The translations under genes were made by a program, and so were the position numbers. A DNA stretch of 64,000 bases from Nitrogeniibacter aestuarii. Lineage in GTDB: Bacteria > Pseudomonadota > Gammaproteobacteria > Burkholderiales > Rhodocyclaceae. This document shows, one piece after another, positions 1 through 8,971 of the stretch (its first letter is position 1; the number at the start of each line of letters is the position of its first letter). The stretch lies in assembly GCF_017309585.1 (NCBI RefSeq), contig NZ_CP071321.1, forward strand, positions 992,001-1,056,000, in the 5' to 3' direction. A model generated the notes under the pieces. It searched no databases. It saw only the letters and a program-made list of their open reading frames with translations, and was not told the origin of the DNA.

Positions 1-125
1 ACGGCACCAACAACGCCGGCGAGCTGAAAGTGACCGCCACGGTCAAGGACGGTTCGCGTGAGGTCAGCGGCAGTGCGCCCCTGATTGTCACTGTTCAGCG
101 CTTCAACGATCCGACCATTCGCTGA
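1..125 (+). CDS. qhpA: Quinohemoprotein amine dehydrogenase alpha subunit, C-terminal end (partial)
   Basis: The last 40 codons of a gene that begins before the window; the frame opens at base 3 and stops with TGA at 123-125. The peptide (ending in VQRFNDPTIR) alternates short beta-strand-like stretches, which fits the C-terminal beta-barrel/Ig-like domains of the diheme alpha subunit. The assignment rests mainly on context: in known qhp operons qhpA directly precedes qhpD, and here qhpD starts 23 bases downstream. The heme c part is outside the window, so the enzyme itself cannot be verified here. Confidence 0.7.
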   Translation, partial: GTNNAGELKVTATVKDGSREVSGSAPLIVTVQRFNDPTIR

Positions 126-148
126 TCCGGCCTCAAGGGAGACCCCCA

Positions 149-1591
149 ATGAGCGAAACCAACACCCTGTATGTGGACCGGGATGCCTACCACGACTTCG
201 TGGTCGGTGACCGTCACGTGATGCTGCATGTGCCCAGTACCGGCATTTTCGATCTGGACGAGATGAGCGGATCGATTGTCGATTTCGTCCGCGGCAAGCA
301 CAGCGTCACCTTCGATGAGATCCGGCAGCGCTTCGAGCAGACGCCGAATCCGTCGGCGCTGGCCGAGTCGATCGACGATCTCAAGAGCCTGGGCATTCTC
401 AAGGACAGGACGCCGACGCCCGATGGCGGGGCCGGTGTCAGCGTGCAAGAGTTTCCACTCAGCACCATCGTCATCAACGTCAATACCGGCTGCAACCTCA
501 GTTGCACCTATTGCTACAAGGAGGATCTGACCACCCCCGCCAAGGGGGAGAAGATGGAGCTGGAGAAGGCAAAGAAGAGCATCGATCTGCTGATCCACGA
601 GGGCCGGAACCGCAAGCAGCTGAACGTGGTTTTCTTCGGTGGCGAGCCGCTGACCAACATGCCGCTGATCCGCGAGGTCACGGCATACGCCGAGGCGCGT
701 TGCGCGGCCGAGGGCAAGCAGGTCGATTTCTCGCTGACCACCAACGCCACCATGCTCACCGAAGAGATCGTCGATTACTTCGACGCCCATCGCTTCGGCA
801 TCTCCATCAGCATGGACGGCCCCGAAGCGGTCCATGACGCCCGGCGCAAGACGGTCGGCGGCAAGGGGACGTATGAAGTGGTCGCGGCCAAGTCCCGCAT
901 GCTGCTGGCGCGCTACAAATCGCGCCCGGTGGGGGCCCGCGTCACCCTGACGGCCGGCTATTCGGACGTGGCCACGATTCACCGCCACCTGAAGGACGAC
1001 ATCGGTTTTGCGGAGGTCGGCTTTGCGCCGGTGACCGGCAATCCGATCACCACCTTCAACCTGGTCGGTGAAGAGCTCAAGGCCGTCTTCGAGTCCATGA
1101 AGTCCCTCGGGCGCGAGTATGTCGAGGCCGCCGTGGCGGACCGCAACATCGGCTTCTCCAACATGCACCAGATGCTCTCGGATCTGTACGAAGGGCGCAA
1201 GAAGGCCTTGCCGTGCGGCGCCGGTATCGGTCTGCTGGCCGTCGATCACAAGGGTGAGCTGAACCTGTGCCACCGCTTCACCGGCTCCGAACTGCCGACC
1301 TTCGGCAACGTGGAGACCGGCATCGACAAGCCCCAGCTGGGTGCTTTCCTCGACAAGGCGCTCGACCGTTCGGAGCGCGGCTGCAGCACCTGCCGGATTC
1401 GCAACCTGTGCTCCGGCGGCTGCTACCACGAGTCCTACGCCAACTTCAGTGACCCCCACTCACCCGTTTATCACTACTGCGAACTGCTCAGGGACTGGGT
1501 CGATTTCGGGATCGAGGCCTACCTCGAAATCCTTGAAAAGAACCCGGCCTTCCTTCAGCGACACGTTGCCAACAGGAGCTCAGAGCTATGA
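149..1591 (+). CDS. qhpD: Radical SAM/SPASM peptide-crosslinking maturase of amine dehydrogenase gamma subunit
   Basis: A 480-residue radical SAM protein. Residues 1-90 resemble a peptide-recognition (PqqD-like) domain. The SAM-cluster motif is C115-x3-C119-x2-C122 (CNLSCTYC). A C-terminal SPASM-type region carries further Cys residues (C412, C415, C421, C425, C444). In the QHNDH family QhpD forms the intra-peptide thioether bonds between Cys and Asp/Glu side chains of QhpC in the cytoplasm. The next gene encodes exactly such a substrate and overlaps by 4 bases, implying translational coupling. The start at 149 has a purine-rich Shine-Dalgarno (GGGAGA) upstream. Function is secure from family plus context. 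Confidence 0.93.
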   Translation: MSETNTLYVDRDAYHDFVVGDRHVMLHVPSTGIFDLDEMSGSIVDFVRGKHSVTFDEIRQRFEQTPNPSALAESIDDLKSLGILKDRTPTPDGGAGVSVQEFPLSTIVINVNTGCNLSCTYCYKEDLTTPAKGEKMELEKAKKSIDLLIHEGRNRKQLNVVFFGGEPLTNMPLIREVTAYAEARCAAEGKQVDFSLTTNATMLTEEIVDYFDAHRFGISISMDGPEAVHDARRKTVGGKGTYEVVAAKSRMLLARYKSRPVGARVTLTAGYSDVATIHRHLKDDIGFAEVGFAPVTGNPITTFNLVGEELKAVFESMKSLGREYVEAAVADRNIGFSNMHQMLSDLYEGRKKALPCGAGIGLLAVDHKGELNLCHRFTGSELPTFGNVETGIDKPQLGAFLDKALDRSERGCSTCRIRNLCSGGCYHESYANFSDPHSPVYHYCELLRDWVDFGIEAYLEILEKNPAFLQRHVANRSSEL

Positions 1592-1908
1592 AACGAATGA
1601 AAGCCTTGAACAAGAAGGCGCACCAGATTGAATCCTCCACGGATCAGGGTGCGATCGACGAAGTGGTGGCCATGTCCGCCAACGTGGCCGGCTGCGCCAC
1701 CACCTTCGACCCGGGCTGGGAGCTGGACCCCTTCCTGGGGGTGGCCGGTCTCTGTCAGCCGATGGAGGCGGATCTGTACGGGTGTTCCGACCCGTGCTGG
1801 TGGCCCGCCCAGGTGCCGGACACGCTGCACAGCTATCCGGACTGGAACGAAGGTCGCGACGACGCTGCACGCGACTGGAAGGCCCTGAAGAGCGTGTTCC
1901 CCAAGTAA
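1588..1908 (+). CDS. qhpC: Quinohemoprotein amine dehydrogenase gamma subunit precursor (CTQ-bearing crosslinked peptide)
   Basis: A 106-residue precursor with no Sec signal. The first ~28-29 residues match the length of the leader removed by QhpE. All residues of the known crosslinks are present with the right spacing: C36-E45, C56-D62 and C70-D78 for the three thioethers, and C66-W72 for cysteine tryptophylquinone. With an offset of 29 these match the mature numbering Cys7-Glu16, Cys27-Asp33, Cys41-Asp49 and Cys37-Trp43. The PCWWPAQVPD block is the hallmark of the family. The start overlaps the qhpD stop (ATGA). The mature peptide works in the periplasm in the alpha-beta-gamma enzyme that oxidises primary amines. 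Confidence 0.95.
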   Translation: MKRMKALNKKAHQIESSTDQGAIDEVVAMSANVAGCATTFDPGWELDPFLGVAGLCQPMEADLYGCSDPCWWPAQVPDTLHSYPDWNEGRDDAARDWKALKSVFPK

Positions 1909-1950
1909 CGGGGCATGTCGATCGTCATCATCTGGAGGAATACACACATC

Positions 1951-3063
1951 ATGGCTAACAAGGCATTCACAACCATCAGCCGAACGCTCATGGCGGCGGC
2001 ATCGGTCCTGGCGCTGCACGCCCCTGCGGCGATGGCAGCCAAGGACTACATCGTGACGGCAGCGCGCCCGAACCTCATCTTCGTCGCCGACGCCAAGGCG
2101 CGAAAGGTCGTGCGCTCGTTCGAGATCCCCAACACTTCGCTGGGCAACAGCCCGCAGGCGTTGGTGGTGTCGAAGGACGGCAAGGTCGGGTACGTGATCC
2201 ACAACCGTTGGGAAACGGTTTCCGGCATCGATCTGGACACGGGCGAAGAGGTGTTCCGTGCCGAGCTCTCTGGGGGCGACATCCGCGGCAAGGCGCCGTT
2301 CGCCATCGACCTGAGCCCGGACGGCAAGGAGCTGGCGGTGTTCGTCAACCCGACCAAGCTGTTACCGGGCGAGTACAAGGTGCTTGACCCCTACATCGCG
2401 GTCTACAACACCGATGCGGGCGTCAAGGCGCAGCCCGATCGCAAGCTCAAGACGCCGCGACGCGTCTCGTCCCTGATCTACTCGCCGAAGGGCGACACGC
2501 TGTATGTCTATAGCTGGGACATGCTCAAGGTCGACCCCAAGACCGGCGAGGTCAAGGGCAAGCACCCGTGGCGTGAGTGGAAGCGTCCGGACCGTGGCGA
2601 GCCCGACACCCTGGCGATCTGGCCGCAGTGGGAGCAGAGCAACATCTTCGCTACGCCGTTCTATGTGGCCGACACCACCCGCGACACCAGCGACTTCAAG
2701 AACTACCGCGCGGGCATCTGGTCGCTGGACCTGGAAACCGACAAGGTGAAGTTCACCGAGTTTGAAGACGCCTCGGTGGTGCTGTTCTCGACCGTCGTCA
2801 ATCCGGTGCGCCGCAATGAGACCTACACGGTGTACACCCAGCTGACGAAGGTGGATCTCGATACCGGCAAGATGGAGCGCGTCGATCTGGATCACACGTA
2901 TTACGACGTGAATGTCTCCAGCGACGGCAGCGAGCTCTACATCGGTGGCACCCAGGGTGACATTGCCGTCTATGACAGCAAGACCCTGGAGCGGATCGGC
3001 AACATCCGCACGCCGAGCGGTGGCGACCAGGTGCTGTCCTCACTGCGCGTGTTCACGCGCTGA
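1951..3063 (+). CDS. qhpB: Quinohemoprotein amine dehydrogenase beta subunit (beta-propeller)
   Basis: A 370-residue secreted protein. The start at 1951 is chosen over an in-frame ATG at 1915 because GGAGG lies at 1934-1938 and the product then begins with a good Sec signal ending ...APAAMAA. The rest is a run of YVTN-like repeats (for example the LSPDGKELAVF and YSPKGDTLYVY blades), as expected for the seven-bladed propeller that holds the gamma peptide against the diheme alpha subunit. It lies 42 bases after qhpC and 8 before qhpF, in the standard order A-D-C-B. The propeller fold alone is generic; identity comes from the operon. Confidence 0.9.
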   Translation: MANKAFTTISRTLMAAASVLALHAPAAMAAKDYIVTAARPNLIFVADAKARKVVRSFEIPNTSLGNSPQALVVSKDGKVGYVIHNRWETVSGIDLDTGEEVFRAELSGGDIRGKAPFAIDLSPDGKELAVFVNPTKLLPGEYKVLDPYIAVYNTDAGVKAQPDRKLKTPRRVSSLIYSPKGDTLYVYSWDMLKVDPKTGEVKGKHPWREWKRPDRGEPDTLAIWPQWEQSNIFATPFYVADTTRDTSDFKNYRAGIWSLDLETDKVKFTEFEDASVVLFSTVVNPVRRNETYTVYTQLTKVDLDTGKMERVDLDHTYYDVNVSSDGSELYIGGTQGDIAVYDSKTLERIGNIRTPSGGDQVLSSLRVFTR

Positions 3064-3071
3064 GGTCGGCC

Positions 3072-4787
3072 ATGCGCACGGATACTCTGGATTTCCCCGC
3101 AGGCGAGGCGCCGGCCGCCAGCCAGCCAACCGCACCGGCAACACCGGCGGGGCTGCGCGAATGGATCGTTGCCAGCCTGCGGCCGGAGTATCCGGCGCTG
3201 TTGCTCATCCTGTTGCTCTCGGTGGTGGCTGTGCTGGCCGGCCTGGCGCAGCCCTACCTCACGAAAGCCCTGATCGACGCCGGCATTCTGGCGCGTGATC
3301 GCGACACCATCGTGCTGGTCGGCGGCAGCATGGCGGCCCTGGCCTTTGCGTCGCTCGCCGTCGGCTTTGCCTGTCGGCGGGTGCACGTGGCCGTCTCGGC
3401 CCGGGTGCTGCACCGCATGCGCGAAGACCTGTTCGCGCACGTGCTGACCCTGCGACCGGCCTTCTTTTCCCGCATGCGCCAGGGCGATCTGCTCACCCGG
3501 CTCGAAGGCGATCTGGGTGAAGTTCAACGTTTCGCGGTCGACGCCTTGCTGTCGGCCGTCAGTTCAAGCCTGACACTGATCGGTACGGTCATCGTGCTCA
3601 GCGCAATGAACGCCAAACTGGCGCTGCTGCTGGCGGTGCTCATTGTCATCAACAGCCTGGCGCTGACCTGGATACGACCCCGGATCGAGGTGTTGTCGAA
3701 GCGCGCGCGCGAAGCGGGCGTGGACATGTCCAGCTTTCTGGTCGAGCGGGTGGGGCGGGTGCGCTGTGTGCAGACCCATCTGGCCGAAGCGCAAGAGCTC
3801 GACAGACTCAAGGGGTATCACGGCGTGCTGCGCCAGCGCCTGATCGACGCGCAGTTGTTCGGCTATTTGGGCGGCGCCATTCCCAACCTGGTGCTGTCAC
3901 TGGCCGTGATCGGCATCTTCGTGTTCGGCGCGCTCGCCATGCTGGGCGGCGAGGCGCTCACTCTCGGCACACTCGTGGCCTTCGCCACCTACGTGCAGCG
4001 GGCCAGCGCACCGGTGCATAGCCTGATGGGCATCTACATGCAGTGGCAACGGGTGAAGGTCGGGCTGGAGCGGGTCGATGCCCTACGCACTATCGACGGC
4101 GCATCGCACGCGCCCGGCACCCAGACTTTCCGCAACGGCGATATCGTCATTCATGGGCTGGCGCATCGCTATGCCGACGCGCCCCAGGGGCTTTTCGAAG
4201 GCTTCGATTGCCACATCGGGCAAGGCAACAAGGTGTGGTTGCGCGGTCCCTCCGGCGTGGGCAAGTCGAGTCTGATCGACATGCTGCATCGCCAGCTCGA
4301 GCCGCAGGCCGGTACCATCAGCATTGCCGGTCGGGACATCCGCAGTGTTGCCCTCAAGTCGTATCGCGAGCATGTGGTGCTCGTCGCCCAGACGCCGGAA
4401 CTGTTCTCCTGTTCGCTGATCGACAACATCCGCTACGGGCGGCCGTCGGCCACTGACGCCGAGCTGCAGGCCGTCATCGACGCCTCGGGTGTTGCGCGAT
4501 TCGCATCGCGCCTCTCTGACGGGCTCGATACCCTGATCGGCACCGGGGGTTCCTTGCTCTCCGGGGGCGAGCGCCAGCGCGTTGCCCTGGCACGCGCGCT
4601 GCTCATGGCGCCCGACGTACTGATCCTGGACGAGGGCACATCGTCCTTCGACGAGGCGCTGGAGGCTGAAACGCTCGCAGCGGTCGACCGGCTGCTGCCC
4701 CGTGCAACACGCATCGTCGTCAGTCATCGTGCGCTCGACGAGCGCGACTTCGATCAGATCATCGACATCCGCAGGAGCGGGGCATGA
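3072..4787 (+). CDS. qhpF: ABC transporter (permease-ATPase fusion) exporting crosslinked QhpC
   Basis: A 571-residue half-transporter. The N-terminal ~330 residues hold the exporter-type membrane domain, with hydrophobic segments from about residue 40. The ATPase domain has Walker A (GPSGVGKSS, about residue 391), signature LSGGERQRVA (about 496) and Walker B (VLILDEGTSS). It lacks a recognisable C39 peptidase domain, in line with a separate protease, QhpE, downstream. In the family QhpF is needed to move the crosslinked gamma subunit to the periplasm. The stop overlaps the qhpE start by 4 bases. Confidence 0.9.
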   Translation: MRTDTLDFPAGEAPAASQPTAPATPAGLREWIVASLRPEYPALLLILLLSVVAVLAGLAQPYLTKALIDAGILARDRDTIVLVGGSMAALAFASLAVGFACRRVHVAVSARVLHRMREDLFAHVLTLRPAFFSRMRQGDLLTRLEGDLGEVQRFAVDALLSAVSSSLTLIGTVIVLSAMNAKLALLLAVLIVINSLALTWIRPRIEVLSKRAREAGVDMSSFLVERVGRVRCVQTHLAEAQELDRLKGYHGVLRQRLIDAQLFGYLGGAIPNLVLSLAVIGIFVFGALAMLGGEALTLGTLVAFATYVQRASAPVHSLMGIYMQWQRVKVGLERVDALRTIDGASHAPGTQTFRNGDIVIHGLAHRYADAPQGLFEGFDCHIGQGNKVWLRGPSGVGKSSLIDMLHRQLEPQAGTISIAGRDIRSVALKSYREHVVLVAQTPELFSCSLIDNIRYGRPSATDAELQAVIDASGVARFASRLSDGLDTLIGTGGSLLSGGERQRVALARALLMAPDVLILDEGTSSFDEALEAETLAAVDRLLPRATRIVVSHRALDERDFDQIIDIRRSGA

Positions 4788-5434
4788 ATGCGCCCGTGCG
4801 CGTCGGACTGATCGACGGCACCGTCGCCGTGCCCCAGGCCACCTCGGTGGTGGCAGCCCGACGGTTCCATGGGGACGCCGCCAGTGTGGATGCGCATGCA
4901 GGCATGGTGGCGCAGAGCGTGCTCGCCCATTGCCCGGAGGCTGCGCTGGTGTCGGCAGAGGTCTTCGATGTGCGGCGCACCGCGCCGGTCGAGGCGATCA
5001 TCGACGCGATCGACTGGCTGATTGCCCAGCAGGTCAGCCTGATCAACATGAGTTTCGGCATCGCCCGTGATGTGTCCGCCCTGAGGGCCGCATGCGAGCG
5101 CGCCACGGCACACGATTGCCTGCTGGTGGCGGCTGCACCGTCGCATGGTCCGACGACCTACCCGGCCGGGTTCGGGGCCTGCATCGCCGTGACCGGGGAC
5201 GCGCGCTGCCAGCCCGGTGAAATCGCCTTGCTCGGGACGGCCAAGGCTGACTTCGGCACCCATCCGTTTGTGCACGCCGGCCAGCCGCAGCATGGGGGCG
5301 GTGCCAGCATTGCAACGGCCCGCATGACCGGCCTGATCGGGGACATGGTCCGGCGCGGTGTCTCCATCGCCCATGTCGAGGCGGCACTGGTCGCACGAGC
5401 AGCGTACGTGGGCCCGGAGGTGATCGGTGCCTGA
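4784..5434 (+). CDS. qhpE: Subtilisin-like serine protease removing the QhpC leader
   Basis: A compact 216-residue S8-family protease without signal peptide, so cytoplasmic. The putative triad is D11 (GLIDG), H38 (DAHAG) and S175 (GGGASIATAR). The usual oxyanion-hole Asn motif (AAGN) is not obvious; the equivalent stretch reads AAAPSHG. In the family QhpE cleaves the N-terminal leader of QhpC after crosslinking. It overlaps both neighbours (ATGA with qhpF, and the GTG start of the next gene), so the block is tightly coupled. Confidence 0.88.
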   Translation: MNAPVRVGLIDGTVAVPQATSVVAARRFHGDAASVDAHAGMVAQSVLAHCPEAALVSAEVFDVRRTAPVEAIIDAIDWLIAQQVSLINMSFGIARDVSALRAACERATAHDCLLVAAAPSHGPTTYPAGFGACIAVTGDARCQPGEIALLGTAKADFGTHPFVHAGQPQHGGGASIATARMTGLIGDMVRRGVSIAHVEAALVARAAYVGPEVIGA

Positions 5435-7589
5435 TCGGCGTTTCACTCTGTGGGCGCTTGCCGCGGCGCTCCTGTTCGTGCTGTGGCCGGTGACCGGTCA
5501 GGCGGGACTCGGGCTGGCCGCCGTTCTTGTGCTTGTCTCGATCCGCCATGAGCGCCATCGTGCGGCGCTGCTGTGCGCGGCCAATGGGCTGGCCTGGGGG
5601 AGCATCCTGGCCCTCGCATACCACCTGCTGGCTGATCATTTCCAGTTGCGCTACGTGTGGATCTACAGCGGCGCGGCGCTGCCGACCCACCTCAAGCTGG
5701 CCAACATCTGGGGCGGGGACGAAGGCACGACCTTGCTTTTGGCGGCACTGCTGGTGGCGCTGGCTGCCCGGCGTTCGACGCGCACGGCACCGAATCAGGC
5801 CACCGCCTGGCTGGCGGCCTGGTATCTCGCGGTGGCGGCATGGCTGTCCCCGTTCGCGGCAACGCCGGCCGAGTGGCTCGCGGAAAAGAGCGCTCAGGGC
5901 ATGAACGCCCACCTGATGAATATCTGGATGCTGCTGCACGCCCCCATGGTGTTGCTGGCCTATGCCTGGGTGCTGGCACTGGTCGCGCCGTCGTTGGCGG
6001 CGCTGTCCCGCTCGGTCACGCGCTGGCCGTCGAGCGCGCTGATCGATGCCCGGCGTGCGTGGGTGTGGCTCACCGCCGGGATCGGCTTCGGCATGGTGTG
6101 GGCGTTTGAAGATGCCATGTACGGTCAGTTCTGGCACTGGGACCCGGTGCAGACCGCAATCTTCGCCGCCTGGTGCGCACTGGGCGCCCATCTGCACGGC
6201 GCGCGCGGCTGGACGACACGGCCGGGGACCTGGCGCTGGGTGCCGGTGTGGTCGTTGCTGGCGGCGCTGATGGTGGCCGCGACCATGGCGGTGACCCGCA
6301 ATGAAGTGCTGGCCAGTTCCCATCGCTACGTGGGCAGCAGCACCTGGATGGCGCATCTGCTGGCGGCCGGGGGCATCCTGATCGGTGCCCTGGTGGCCGG
6401 GTGGCAGGGCCGAGGCCGGGGCGGGGCGCAGAACCAGCCGGCCACCGGGCGCGGCCTCTCGCTGCAGGTGCTCGCCCTGCGGCTGACCCAGTTGTGTTTC
6501 GTGGTGCTGGCCGTGTGCGCCGCCGCCTATCTGGCCTGGGCGTTCACTGCCGCGGCGCTCGACCTGCCGCGGCCCGGCCATTTGCGCCCCTTCTTCGAGA
6601 CCCTGACCAACTGGGCCAACGGCAGCGAACTTCCGCTGCTGCGGGCGGCCTTCGCGCAGTGGGACATGGACGGATACAGCGCGGCCCGGTGGATGGTGCT
6701 CCCGCTCGCTGCGCTGGGATTTGTCGGCGGCTGGTTCTTCACGCGACGCGTGTCGCGCGCGGCGGCGTGGGTGTCCCTGGGGGTGGTCGGCGCCGCAGCG
6801 GCGTGGGTGAGCCTGGTCGAAGGCCCGCTCACCCGCAGCTACAAAGGCACCGGGGTGCTCTCCCAGTCGGTCGTCCACATGCTGCCGCAACTGGATGTCT
6901 GCCTGGTGGCCGGCAGCTATCTCGCGCTCGCCTGTCTGCTGTGGACCGGGATGCGTGCCTGGCGTACGCCGAAATCGGCGTCCTACCTCATTCCCCTCGG
7001 CGTGTTGCACGCCGGCGCGGTCATCGCCCTGTGGGGCGGGCTGCTGGCCACGGCGATGAATGCTTACGGGCAGCAGCGGATCGAGGTGGGCTCCGATTGG
7101 GCCCATGTGGTTCGGGGCTATCAGCTGCGCATCGCGGATGTCGAGGTCAGTCGCGGTGACGACGGCGGGGCCTGGTCCGACCAGGGGCCGTATTTCGCGA
7201 TGGCGAGTATCGAGCTGATGACGCCGGATGCCCGCCAGGTGCAGGGGCATGCCCTGTACCGGGACAGCCGCTCGGCGATGGCCAACGATAGCGGCCCGGT
7301 GCGGCAGATCTGCGAAATCCTCGACTACCGCTTTGCGCGCTACGCCAACGTGTCCGGTTATGTGCTGCATCCCTTCATCTCCCGAAGCTGGATGTCGGAT
7401 ACGCAGCTGTGGGTGAATCCGGCTGCCCTGATCAACGTGGCCGACGGCGGTGACGCCCCGCCGGTGGTGGCGGTGCTGCGCGTCTTTCCCTTTGCCTCCC
7501 TGCTGTGGCTCGGTCTGGTGCTGACCGTGGCGGCGGGGGCCTGGCTGGCATTTGTTCCCATGGGACATTCAAAGGAGCATGACCGATGA
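5427..7589 (+). CDS. CcmF-like cytochrome c heme lyase embedded in the qhp operon
   Basis: A 720-residue polytopic membrane protein with a GTG start inside the end of qhpE. It follows the CcmF plan. A WGG-x2-G block followed by leucines (WGGDEGTTLLL) matches the N-terminal CcmF motif. A conserved segment has the position of the CcmF transmembrane His (NIWMLLHAPMVLLAY). A WWD-like heme-handling motif follows (FWHWDPVQTA), then a later His in HAGAVIALWGG. A C-terminal periplasmic beta domain (about 560-690) and a final membrane helix complete it. CcmF attaches heme to apocytochrome c. The QhpA subunit is a diheme c protein, so a dedicated lyase is plausible. The first W of the W-W-D motif is replaced (FWHWD), so the protein is divergent from housekeeping CcmF. 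No ccmH or ccmE is nearby. Confidence 0.75.
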   Translation: MPDRRFTLWALAAALLFVLWPVTGQAGLGLAAVLVLVSIRHERHRAALLCAANGLAWGSILALAYHLLADHFQLRYVWIYSGAALPTHLKLANIWGGDEGTTLLLAALLVALAARRSTRTAPNQATAWLAAWYLAVAAWLSPFAATPAEWLAEKSAQGMNAHLMNIWMLLHAPMVLLAYAWVLALVAPSLAALSRSVTRWPSSALIDARRAWVWLTAGIGFGMVWAFEDAMYGQFWHWDPVQTAIFAAWCALGAHLHGARGWTTRPGTWRWVPVWSLLAALMVAATMAVTRNEVLASSHRYVGSSTWMAHLLAAGGILIGALVAGWQGRGRGGAQNQPATGRGLSLQVLALRLTQLCFVVLAVCAAAYLAWAFTAAALDLPRPGHLRPFFETLTNWANGSELPLLRAAFAQWDMDGYSAARWMVLPLAALGFVGGWFFTRRVSRAAAWVSLGVVGAAAAWVSLVEGPLTRSYKGTGVLSQSVVHMLPQLDVCLVAGSYLALACLLWTGMRAWRTPKSASYLIPLGVLHAGAVIALWGGLLATAMNAYGQQRIEVGSDWAHVVRGYQLRIADVEVSRGDDGGAWSDQGPYFAMASIELMTPDARQVQGHALYRDSRSAMANDSGPVRQICEILDYRFARYANVSGYVLHPFISRSWMSDTQLWVNPAALINVADGGDAPPVVAVLRVFPFASLLWLGLVLTVAAGAWLAFVPMGHSKEHDR

Positions 7590-8953
7590 GTTCGATTCCC
7601 GTGCTGATTCTCGGTGCCGGTCCGGCGGCAAGTCTGCTGTCGATGGCACTCCAACCCCTGGGGATTTCCCCCGTCGTCATCGGGCGCCATCGTCGTCGGC
7701 CCGCGGTTGAAGGGCTGTCGCAGCGGGTGGTGGATGCGCTGGTCGGGTTCGAATGCCGGCACGCACTCGAGATGCTCGGCCCCCGCTGGCACCGGGTGTC
7801 GCGTTGGGCCGGCAGCGAATCTGCGATGAATGGCGAGTTCGTGGTCGAGCGCAGCCAGTTCGATCGCAGTCTGATGCAGGACGCGATTGCGCACGGCGTG
7901 TCGTTTCACGAAGGCACGGTGAGTCGTGTCAAGCGGGTGAGCGACGGCGGCTTCGAAGTCATCTGGCAGGACGCCTTCGGCAACCATCATCTGACCCAGG
8001 CGGCGATGGTCGTGGAGTGTCGCGGTCAAGCGGCCCCCAAGGAGGCGCCCGACATTCACGCGCCCTACGCGCTGGTGGCCATCACCCGCACGTTTTCGAA
8101 TGTCCCGGTGCACGACCGGGTGACGCTGACGGAGTCGTTCGAGCACGGCTGGGCGTGGGGGGGCGTCGACCCCACCGGGATGGCCAGCCTTCAGGTCGTC
8201 GTCACCCAGGAGATGCTGGCCGAACACGACAACGACCTGAGCGCCGTGCACTCGCGCTGTGTGGGTGCGCTGACGCTGATTCCGGATTATCTCGGCACCG
8301 CGTGCGAGCCCACGGGGCATCTGAGCGCGCGTGCCATCCGGCCGGTGCTACGCGCCGCCCGTTTCAGCCGTGACCAGCTGCATGTGGGGGACGCCTGCTA
8401 CACCAATGACCCGCTCTCGGGGCATGGCGTGTTCGAAGCGGCCTCCGGCGCACTGGCGGCCGCACCGGCCATCAACACCCTGATCCACCACCCTCGGGAT
8501 GCCGACACGGCGGTGGCCTATCTCGAGGACAGATCCCGCGCCATCTTCGCGTCGCGCATGCAGGCCGCCCGCGATCTCTATCGCCTGGAGACCACGTGGC
8601 GCGACGCGCCCTTCTGGCGCCAGATGCAGGCCTTCGAACTGTCGGCACCGGCCGCGGCCGGCCGAAGCGCGCCGGCGGTGACCCTGGAAGAGCGGGGCGT
8701 CGTCGAAAGCGGCCGCATCGTCAAGCGGCCGGTGCTGGTGAGCCCCGAGTATCCGCGCGGCGTGCGCTTCTCCGGTCAGGTGGATCTGGGCCAACTCGTC
8801 AGCCTCAAGCAGCGCCACCCGGACATCAGTCGCGAGGCCCTCAGCCGTGCCCTGTCGGTCTCGCCCGACGACGTGGCCATGGCGTGTGCCTTTGTCAGAA
8901 CCATGCAGCAGCCCGCAGCCGCGGGGGCCGAATCACCGCGTGCACATCACTAG
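7586..8953 (+). CDS. qhpG: FAD-dependent monooxygenase for CTQ cofactor formation
   Basis: A 455-residue flavoprotein. The N-terminal Rossmann motif is LILGAGPAAS (residues 6-15), and the second FAD contact is the GD block (VGDACYTNDPLSGHG, about residue 270). This is the tryptophan-halogenase/PHBH-like monooxygenase fold. In the QHNDH pathway QhpG hydroxylates the gamma-subunit tryptophan (here W72 of the precursor), committing it to the tryptophylquinone. It starts on an ATGA overlap with the CcmF-like gene. The known qhp order has G after E; here the CcmF-like gene lies between them. Confidence 0.88.
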   Translation: MSSIPVLILGAGPAASLLSMALQPLGISPVVIGRHRRRPAVEGLSQRVVDALVGFECRHALEMLGPRWHRVSRWAGSESAMNGEFVVERSQFDRSLMQDAIAHGVSFHEGTVSRVKRVSDGGFEVIWQDAFGNHHLTQAAMVVECRGQAAPKEAPDIHAPYALVAITRTFSNVPVHDRVTLTESFEHGWAWGGVDPTGMASLQVVVTQEMLAEHDNDLSAVHSRCVGALTLIPDYLGTACEPTGHLSARAIRPVLRAARFSRDQLHVGDACYTNDPLSGHGVFEAASGALAAAPAINTLIHHPRDADTAVAYLEDRSRAIFASRMQAARDLYRLETTWRDAPFWRQMQAFELSAPAAAGRSAPAVTLEERGVVESGRIVKRPVLVSPEYPRGVRFSGQVDLGQLVSLKQRHPDISREALSRALSVSPDDVAMACAFVRTMQQPAAAGAESPRAHH

Positions 8954-8971
8954 AAAATCAGGAGGCAATTC

